Positions 23,562 to 27,797 of a stretch of DNA of 27,797 nucleotides are shown one piece after another. Source of the DNA: Actinomycetota bacterium (lineage in GTDB: Bacteria > Actinomycetota > Thermoleophilia > Gaiellales > Gaiellaceae); contig PMXT01000128.1 in the NCBI GenBank assembly GCA_003170995.1, positions 1-27,797 of the forward strand, given 5' to 3'. Positions within the stretch are counted from its first letter, which is position 1, and each line of letters opens with the position of its first letter. The notes beneath the pieces were generated by a model, which had not been told where the DNA came from, made no database searches, and was given only the letters and a program-made list of their open reading frames with translations. The translations under genes were made by a program, and so were the position numbers.

Positions 23562-24605
23562 GTGAGCAACGAGGAAAACAGGCAACCCGCACTCGAGCCA
23601 CGCTCGAGGCGAATGTCGGCCGAGGCGGTCTCGGAGATGTTGAGACGAGGGCAAGCCGTGACCGACGACGTTCGCGAGCGAGCCTTCCACCTGGCGGCCC
23701 GCGGCCAGATGCCCGCACGGGTCTACCGGCCAACCTACCCGCGCGCGATCGGCGCCGTGATCACGACCGGCGCGCAGCCGGACCTTCGCCACCCCTTCTA
23801 CGCCGAGGTGCTCGAGGGAATAAAGGAACGAGCGGTTGCCAGCCGTTACGACCTGCTGTTCTTCTCGGGTCACGTCCCGGGCGACTTCATCGAGGAGTTT
23901 TCCTACGTCGCCCGCTGCCGCCGCCACAACGTCGAGGGCCTGATAATCACGGGCTTCTCGCGCGCCGACCCCGAGCTTCAGCACCTGCTCGCGGAACAGA
24001 TTCCGACCATGGCGATCGATCTCGATCTGATCGGAGCCCGGGCCGGCTACGTGATGTCGAACAACATCGAGGCGGTTGTGACCGTCGTCCAGTACCTGCA
24101 CGCGCTTGGCTACACGCGCATCGCCCACATCTCGGGAGTCCCGACCAGCCGCCCCGGAGCCGACCGCATACTCGGCTACCGCACGGGCCTGGAGCACGAG
24201 CAGCTTCCCTTCCGCAAGGAATACCTGGTAGAGGGCGACTACTGCGAACCTACCGGATATGCAGGTATGGAGCGCCTGCTGGCGCTCTCGCAGCGCCCCG
24301 AAGCCGTGTTCTGCGCCAGCGACATAATGGCGCTGGGAGCGATTCGGGCAGCCCACGTCGCCGGCCTGCGCGTGCCCGACGACATCGCCGTCGTCGGTTT
24401 CGACGGCGACTCCTTTACGGCCATAATGGAGCCCGCGCTCACGACTGTTCGCCAAGACAAGCCCGGCCTCGGCGCAGCGGCTTGCGAGGCACTCATGCGC
24501 ATCATCGACGAAGCGGCGAGCGAGCCGCCGGTGGTGATTCTCCCCACCGAGCTCTTGGTGCGAGAATCGTGCGGCGCGGCTTTGCGCGCGTCCCAGAACG
24601 GTTAG
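23562..24605 (+). CDS. LacI-family protein with incomplete DNA-binding domain
   Basis: A 347-residue LacI/PurR-type protein. The C-terminal sugar-binding-like domain (about residues 60-345) is well preserved: AIGAVITTGAQPDLRHPFYAE, CRRHNVEGLIITGF, TSRPGADRILGYRTGLE, PEAVFCASDIMALGAI, DDIAVVGFDGDSF and LLVRESCG. The N-terminal domain is not. A full LacI helix-turn-helix begins with a TIxDVA-type helix, but here residues 8-18 are QPALEPRSRRM. From Ser19 to Met50 the sequence aligns without gaps to residues 14-45 of the paralogue at 24897, so recognition and third helices remain while helix 1 and its turn are missing. GTG 23562 with GGGAGG upstream fixes the start. It may not bind DNA alone; it could form a heterodimer with the paralogue. 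Confidence 0.85.
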   Translation: MSNEENRQPALEPRSRRMSAEAVSEMLRRGQAVTDDVRERAFHLAARGQMPARVYRPTYPRAIGAVITTGAQPDLRHPFYAEVLEGIKERAVASRYDLLFFSGHVPGDFIEEFSYVARCRRHNVEGLIITGFSRADPELQHLLAEQIPTMAIDLDLIGARAGYVMSNNIEAVVTVVQYLHALGYTRIAHISGVPTSRPGADRILGYRTGLEHEQLPFRKEYLVEGDYCEPTGYAGMERLLALSQRPEAVFCASDIMALGAIRAAHVAGLRVPDDIAVVGFDGDSFTAIMEPALTTVRQDKPGLGAAACEALMRIIDEAASEPPVVILPTELLVRESCGAALRASQNG

Positions 24606-24689
24606 TACCCGCCGGAGCGATACTCTCCTAGCGCCGGGTTGCCGCACCCTTGCTCACTTGAAGGGTCGCTGGCGCAGGTACGAGGTCGC

Positions 24690-24695
24690 TACAAT
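24690..24695 (+). promoter_or_regulatory. -10 box of tRNA-Gln promoter
   Basis: TACAAT lies 15 nt before the tRNA-Gln 5' end. A convincing -35 box at 17-bp spacing is not visible; TTGAAG occurs further upstream than usual. Confidence 0.55.
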
Positions 24696-24710
24696 CGCAG
24701 CGCTCGTCTT

Positions 24711-24781
24711 TGCGGGGTCGTCTAATGGTAGGACGCCTGACTCTGGCTCAGGTGATCGGGGTTCGAGTCCCTGCCCCGCAG
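24711..24781 (+). tRNA. tRNA-Gln(CUG)
   Basis: Acceptor TGCGGGG/CCCCGCA with the U1:A72 pair and G73 typical of tRNA-Gln. D-arm GTCT/GGAC, anticodon stem CCTGA/TCAGG around CTCTGGC (anticodon CUG), T-arm CGGGG-TTCGAGT-CCCTG. It is 71 nt with no encoded CCA. It lies between the two paralogous LacI-family genes. Confidence 0.96.
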
Positions 24782-24896
24782 CTAGCACTCGAGGCGTTTC
24801 AAGGCACGTTCTCGATCTATCGAGCACCCATCGCTAAAGTCGTGGCACGGAGTGCTCGATAACAAACCGGCAGCGATCTTTCGAAAGGTGACTCCT

Positions 24897-25922
24897 ATGC
24901 TCACGATTCGGGAACTGGCAGACCAGTCGGGCGAATCGGTCATGACTGTGACCAGAATTCTCGGCGGTGACGAGGGGATCGACTCCGAAACCCGCGAGCG
25001 CGTACTCACACTCGCGCGTGAGCTCGAGATGACGGCCAACATCTCGACGGCCGTCGTGACCGACATGCCCTCGAAGGTGATCGGAGTCATCCTCGACACT
25101 TCGGGCCATATCGACCTACATCATCCGGTGTTCGGCGCCGTTCTCGATGGGCTCGAGGAGGCGATCGCCGGGGGCGGTTACGACATGCTCATCTTCACCG
25201 GCGGAACTCCCGCCGGCAGCACCCGCACCTACGACTACCTCGAGCGCTGTCGCCATCATCACATCGACGGAATCATCCTGATGGGTGTCGGTCGCAGCTT
25301 CCCCGAGATCCAGAAGCTCGTTCGCTCGGAAGTCCCCTGCATCGGAGTCGATCTCGATCTGACAGGCCCCATCACCGGCTACGTGATATCCGACAACGTC
25401 GAGGGCGCCAAGATGGCGATTCGTCACCTCTACGAGCTCGGGCGGCGCAAGATTGCCACCATCGCAGGCATAACCTATACGCGCCCCGGCCACGACCGCT
25501 TAATCGGATACCAAGAGCAGATCGACGAGCTCGGCTCGAGTCAGCACTCCGAGTACGTTCAAAGCGGCGATTTCTGCGAACCGTCGGGGTTCACAGCAAT
25601 GGAACGCCTGATCGCCCTCGACAATCCACCCGACGCCGTCTTCTGCGCCAGCGACACGATGGCCGTAGGCGCAATCGGAGCAGCCAAGGCCGCAGGCGTG
25701 AAGGTGCCCGAGGACATTGCCATCGTTGGTTTCGACGATGCGCCCATCGCGGCCGCCTTCAGCCCGACCATCACCACCATCCGCCAAGACAAGGTCGGGC
25801 TCGGGACAGCGGCCGGCGAGCAGGTGATGGCGTTGATCGACGACCCGAAGGCCACTCCCCCCATGCTGACCCTGCCTGTCGAGCTCGTTGTCCGCGAGTC
25901 GTCAGGCGGAAGCGCGATCTGA
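24897..25922 (+). CDS. LacI-family transcriptional regulator
   Basis: A 341-residue regulator with a complete LacI helix-turn-helix at residues 2-45: LTIRELADQSGESVMTVTRIL, then GIDSETRERVLTLA. The C-terminal periplasmic-binding-like domain (about 60-335) closely follows the paralogue at 23562: HHPVFGAVLDGLEEAI, CRHHHIDGIILMG, GVDLDLTGPITGYVISDN, PDAVFCASDTMAVGAI, EDIAIVGFDDAPI and LVVRESSG. The hinge lacks the usual RPNxxAR-type sequence (ELEMTANISTAV), so operator or hinge behaviour may be unusual. The ATG at 24897 has AAAGG about 9 nt upstream; an earlier in-frame ATG at 24852 adds 15 residues with no support. No sugar transport or catabolic genes adjoin either member of the pair, so the ligand is unknown. 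Confidence 0.9.
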   Translation: MLTIRELADQSGESVMTVTRILGGDEGIDSETRERVLTLARELEMTANISTAVVTDMPSKVIGVILDTSGHIDLHHPVFGAVLDGLEEAIAGGGYDMLIFTGGTPAGSTRTYDYLERCRHHHIDGIILMGVGRSFPEIQKLVRSEVPCIGVDLDLTGPITGYVISDNVEGAKMAIRHLYELGRRKIATIAGITYTRPGHDRLIGYQEQIDELGSSQHSEYVQSGDFCEPSGFTAMERLIALDNPPDAVFCASDTMAVGAIGAAKAAGVKVPEDIAIVGFDDAPIAAAFSPTITTIRQDKVGLGTAAGEQVMALIDDPKATPPMLTLPVELVVRESSGGSAI

Positions 25923-25979
25923 GAGCGCACTCCACCCGGTCGCACGTCCCTACTGGAATGGGCCTCAAGAGCACGTCTC

Positions 25980-26023
25980 AAATGAAGCGCTCAACCGCCT
26001 GGCCGTGCTCGGCGGCGCGCTGC
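25980..26023 (-). repeat. Dispersed intergenic repeat, copy 2
   Basis: A minus-strand copy of the repeat at 4280-4324, sharing GCAGCGCGCCGCCGAGC and CGGCCAGGCG, then a variable triplet, GAG, GCTTC and ATTT. It lies between the convergent LacI-family and response-regulator genes. In the frame matching copies 1 and 3 it is bounded by stops, so it is not a functional gene by itself. Confidence 0.6.
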
Positions 26024-26104
26024 TCCTACTCATAGGGCCCATAGCCCCGGCTACGAACGCGACACTGCTTTCTAAGCTCGGCTGGTCGCCAATTGAAACG
26101 AGCC

Positions 26105-26548
26105 CTAAATGCCTTGCCCCTCGAAATAGCTCGCAACCCTCTGTGGCTCTCGGGCGGTATCGAGCAGATCTCTTACGGTCTTGACCAGATCGCCAGGAGA
26201 GAACGGCTTACTGAGAAAGGCGGCCTTGCCGACGGTTCTCGCGAGGAGGTCACTCACAATATCCTCTTCACCGGAACCCGACATGCAGATCAGCTTCAGA
26301 TCGCTTCGCTCTTCGAGAGCGCGCCGCCCGAGTTCGACCCCATTCAGACCACCTGGAAGCGTGACGTCGGTGAGGAGGAGATCGACCTTCTCACAGTCGC
26401 TCAAGATCTCCAGCCCTTCCTCCCCAGTCGCGGCCTCGATGACGCGATAGCCCTCCCTCTCGAGCAGCCGCAACACGAGCCTGCGCACCAAGTCTTCGTC
26501 GTCTACCAAGACGATCGTCTTCGCAGCATTCCAGGCGATTTGTTCCAT
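26105..26548 (-). CDS. Single-domain response regulator (CheY-like)
   Basis: A 147-residue receiver-domain protein. Asp16 and Asp17 (VLVDDEDLVRR) coordinate the metal. The phosphorylation site is Asp61 in LLLTDVTLPGG. The switch residue is Ser90 (CMSGSGEE), and the invariant Lys114 lies in FLSKPFSPGDL. A short C-terminal tail of about 17 residues carries no output domain. It receives phosphate from an unlinked histidine kinase; none is in the window, and the orphan PAS-GAF protein is far upstream and lacks a kinase. It probably acts by protein-protein contact, as CheY or phosphorelay intermediates do. ATG 26548 has no obvious Shine-Dalgarno sequence. A TATATA box about 35 nt upstream on the minus strand (near 26583) could be its -10. 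Confidence 0.92.
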   Translation of the reverse strand: MEQIAWNAAKTIVLVDDEDLVRRLVLRLLEREGYRVIEAATGEEGLEILSDCEKVDLLLTDVTLPGGLNGVELGRRALEERSDLKLICMSGSGEEDIVSDLLARTVGKAAFLSKPFSPGDLVKTVRDLLDTAREPQRVASYFEGQGI

Positions 26549-26629
26549 GCGGCACTCTTGGGGGAAATCACAGCGTAGCGCCTATATAGAGGATCGTCTA
26601 CCCTATTTCCGTCGGGAGAATCCCTCTAT

Positions 26630-26647
26630 CGGCCGCTACACTGACGC
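26630..26647 (+). repeat. Duplicated tRNA-Glu promoter segment, left copy
   Basis: CGGCCGCTACACTGACGC occurs here and at 26893-26910. TACACT is a -10-like hexamer. This copy precedes the truncated tRNA-Glu at 26656. Confidence 0.7.
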
Positions 26648-26655
26648 CTCTCCAA

Positions 26656-26693
26656 GGCGCATTCGTCTAGAGACCTAGAACACCGCCCTCTCA
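26656..26693 (+). pseudogene. 5' half of a tRNA-Glu gene (truncated duplicate)
   Basis: The 38 nt match the first part of the intact tRNA-Glu at 26922, from the acceptor 5' strand through the anticodon loop (CCGCC-CTCTCA). There are two G-to-A differences, in the D-loop (GACC for GGCC) and the D-stem (GAAC for GGAC). After that the sequence diverges, so the 3' half is missing. It carries the same promoter-like block upstream, so a short tRNA-half RNA could be transcribed. Confidence 0.8.
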
Positions 26694-26752
26694 TCTCGCG
26701 TTCTCGGCCGGCCGCTCGTACGCCCGGGCGCGACCGGTCGCCCGAGCGGCCT

Positions 26753-26831
26753 GGCGCCGCTGGGCGTACTTCGCTCTCCGGGGCCGTGCTGTGCGCACTG
26801 TCCCCTCCGGCAAACCACGCCCAGCGGCGCC
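26753..26831. repeat. 15-bp inverted repeat in hairpin-rich block
   Basis: GGCGCCGCTGGGCGT (26753-26767) pairs perfectly with ACGCCCAGCGGCGCC (26817-26831), 49 nt apart. Between them CCGGGG and CCCCTCCGG can extend the structure. Just upstream, CCGCTCG (26712-26718) pairs with CGAGCGG (26743-26749) around the 12-bp palindrome GCGACCGGTCGC. No open frame in this block looks real. Confidence 0.75.
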
Positions 26832-26892
26832 CCGAGAGCGCGAGAGGCGCCCAGGTTTAGAACCGCTTGGCTTGAATAGCAGCGGCAAGGAG

Positions 26893-26910
26893 CGGCCGCT
26901 ACACTGACGC
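26893..26910 (+). promoter_or_regulatory. Promoter segment of intact tRNA-Glu (right copy of repeat)
   Basis: CGGCCGCTACACTGACGC, with -10-like TACACT at 26899-26904, 17 nt before the tRNA 5' end. The identical segment precedes the truncated copy. No clear -35 is visible. Confidence 0.55.
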
Positions 26911-26921
26911 TTCTTCTACAC

Positions 26922-26994
26922 GGCGCATTCGTCTAGAGGCCTAGGACACCGCCCTCTCACGGCGGCGGCACGGGTTCGAATCCCGTATGCGCCT
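26922..26994 (+). tRNA. tRNA-Glu(CUC)
   Basis: Acceptor GGCGCAT/ATGCGCC. Anticodon stem CCGCC/GGCGG around CTCTCAC-type loop with anticodon CUC. T-arm ACGGG-TTCGAAT-CCCGT. The base at the discriminator position is T, which is unusual; family members normally carry a purine. CCA is not encoded. It is the intact partner of the 5'-half fragment at 26656. Confidence 0.95.
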
Positions 26995-27047
26995 CTCTCG
27001 ACTTGCTGGCCGCCACGAGCGCCGAGAGGTTCCTCGGCACGCTGATC

Positions 27048-27072
27048 GCCGCTAGCCCGCTGGGCTAGCGGC
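27048..27072 (+). terminator. Strong hairpin downstream of tRNA-Glu
   Basis: GCCGCTAGCCC (27048-27058) and GGGCTAGCGGC (27062-27072) form a perfect 11-bp stem with a 3-nt loop. A smaller stem GCCGAG/CTCGGC (27021-27038) precedes it. No long T-run follows, but the pair of hairpins probably ends the tRNA-Glu transcript. Confidence 0.55.
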
Positions 27073-27128
27073 TGGGTCGCTTGTCTGGCGCCTTGTAAAG
27101 GAGAAACCGCAAGCCTAAATTGTCATAT

Positions 27129-27545
27129 ATGGAATACGAGATCACCTGGGGCGGCGACCCTGAGGACGCCAGGGTCACCACTTGGGGCACGGCGACACTC
27201 GAGGGGCTCGATGCCTGGGTGCAGGAAGGGCTTTCCGATCCGCACTACCGGCCCGGAATGCACGTCCTCATCGACCATCGTCAGCTCGACTGGAGCAACC
27301 TCTCACCCGCAAACGTGCACGAGCGGATCGAACACTTCGCCAGAGCCGCGGGTCGCCTGGATAGCGCTCGCGCCGCCGTCGTGATGCGAGCGCCGGTCGA
27401 TTTCGGATTAGCGAGGATGGAGCAGGCCTATATCGATCTTCATCCCACGCTGAAGATCGAGATCGGGGTCTTCTTGTCGATCGAGGATGCGCGTGACTGG
27501 CTGCGCGAGCGGATAGCAGCAGATGCCAGCTCTCTGATTTCTTGA
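27129..27545 (+). CDS. Small STAS/SpoIIAA-like protein, unknown function
   Basis: A 138-residue soluble protein. It begins MEYEITWGGDPEDARVTTWGTA, then has an alpha/beta pattern with LDAWVQEGLSDPHYRPGMHVLIDHRQLDWSNL in the middle and RAAVVMRAPVDFGLARMEQAY followed by FLSIEDARDWLRERI at the end. This strand-helix order, with a central LIDHRQLD strand, resembles SpoIIAA-like/STAS-like proteins often annotated as hypothetical. I cannot assign a partner. ATG 27129 was chosen over TTG 27120; AAAGGAG at 27097 is too far from either to decide. The region after it (27546-27759) shows no gene. Confidence 0.72.
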   Translation: MEYEITWGGDPEDARVTTWGTATLEGLDAWVQEGLSDPHYRPGMHVLIDHRQLDWSNLSPANVHERIEHFARAAGRLDSARAAVVMRAPVDFGLARMEQAYIDLHPTLKIEIGVFLSIEDARDWLRERIAADASSLIS

Positions 27546-27759
27546 TCGTTCCACGCCGTGAGCCTCGATCTCGAGTGGAGGTATCAGCCCCGCGCCGACC
27601 TAAGCGTCGCCGATTCAGCTGTTGGTCGAAGCAGTGTTCGCCTCGAGCTTGGCCGGAGTCAGGTACGAGCCCGAGATCGATCACCAGGTTGAAGGTGTCG
27701 GCGTCGTCACAGGCGAGGGAGTGTACGATCACGCGCCTGCGGCCACTAGAAGCTCTAGC

Positions 27760-27797
27760 AAAACGAAGCACTCAATCGCCTGGCCGCGCTCGGCGGC
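27760..27797 (-). repeat. Dispersed intergenic repeat, copy 3 (cut by window end)
   Basis: A minus-strand copy with GCCGCCGAGCGCGGCCAGGC, then ATT, GAGTGCTTC and GTTTT, nearly identical to copy 1. In this frame it reads AAERGQAIECFVLL and continues to a stop at 27729, so it could alternatively be the C-terminal end of a minus-strand gene that starts beyond the window. Confidence 0.55.

Noticed and set aside
23073..24647. Long minus-strand open frame of 524 codons
   Set aside because: It is the antisense of the LacI-family gene and part of DUF4389, has no domain, and reflects GC-rich codon bias.

Overview
The window is high-GC bacterial DNA with short intergenic gaps, GTG/TTG starts mixed with ATG, and four complete tRNA genes, none of which encodes its CCA end. 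GC content, lipoprotein and membrane-protein style, and the gene repertoire (phosphoketolase, an Rv2578c-like radical SAM protein, DUF4389, a short Ppx/GppA protein, delta-60 repeat lipoproteins) suggest an actinomycetote, possibly of the Thermoleophilia type. That placement is inference. There is no rRNA, integrase, transposase or CRISPR array.

Layout. 1-5293: the 3' end of a phosphoketolase gene, a small lipoprotein, a radical SAM protein, an actinobacterial-type membrane protein, a GNAT acetyltransferase and an aldo/keto reductase. 5432-10083: an export block, made of a DrrAB-like ABC pair whose ATPase carries an extra N-terminal membrane domain, a YhgE/Pip-DUF3533-like membrane protein on the opposite strand, and an MFS exporter, with a strong stem-loop between the convergent units. 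10090-12806: an acyl-ACP thioesterase-like protein, an unknown secreted protein, a PAS-GAF protein without an output domain, and initiator tRNA-fMet. 12807-13537: a gene-free stretch holding a 47-nt 3' half of a tRNA-Ala gene, which looks like an attachment-site remnant. 13538-17751: three tandem, closely similar delta-60 repeat lipoprotein genes in one co-oriented array. 17888-21449: a small coiled-coil membrane protein, a Ppx/GppA phosphatase, tRNA-Leu(UAA), RmuC and thioredoxin reductase. 21507-23362: an overlapping DUF4389/M48 protease pair. 23562-25922: two paralogous LacI-family proteins on either side of tRNA-Gln(CUG), one having lost the start of its DNA-binding domain. 26105-27797: an orphan response regulator, a duplicated promoter plus 5' half of tRNA-Glu, a hairpin-rich block, intact tRNA-Glu(CUC) and a small STAS-like protein.

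Most genes are single housekeeping or accessory units. The clear functional pairs are the ABC ATPase/permease (ATGA overlap) and DUF4389/M48 (GTGA overlap). The most unusual material is the triplicated lipoprotein array, the membrane-fused ABC ATPase, the LacI pair around tRNA-Gln, the two broken tRNA halves, and a short dispersed repeat found in three intergenic places. I see no single complete new system with a defensible mechanism.
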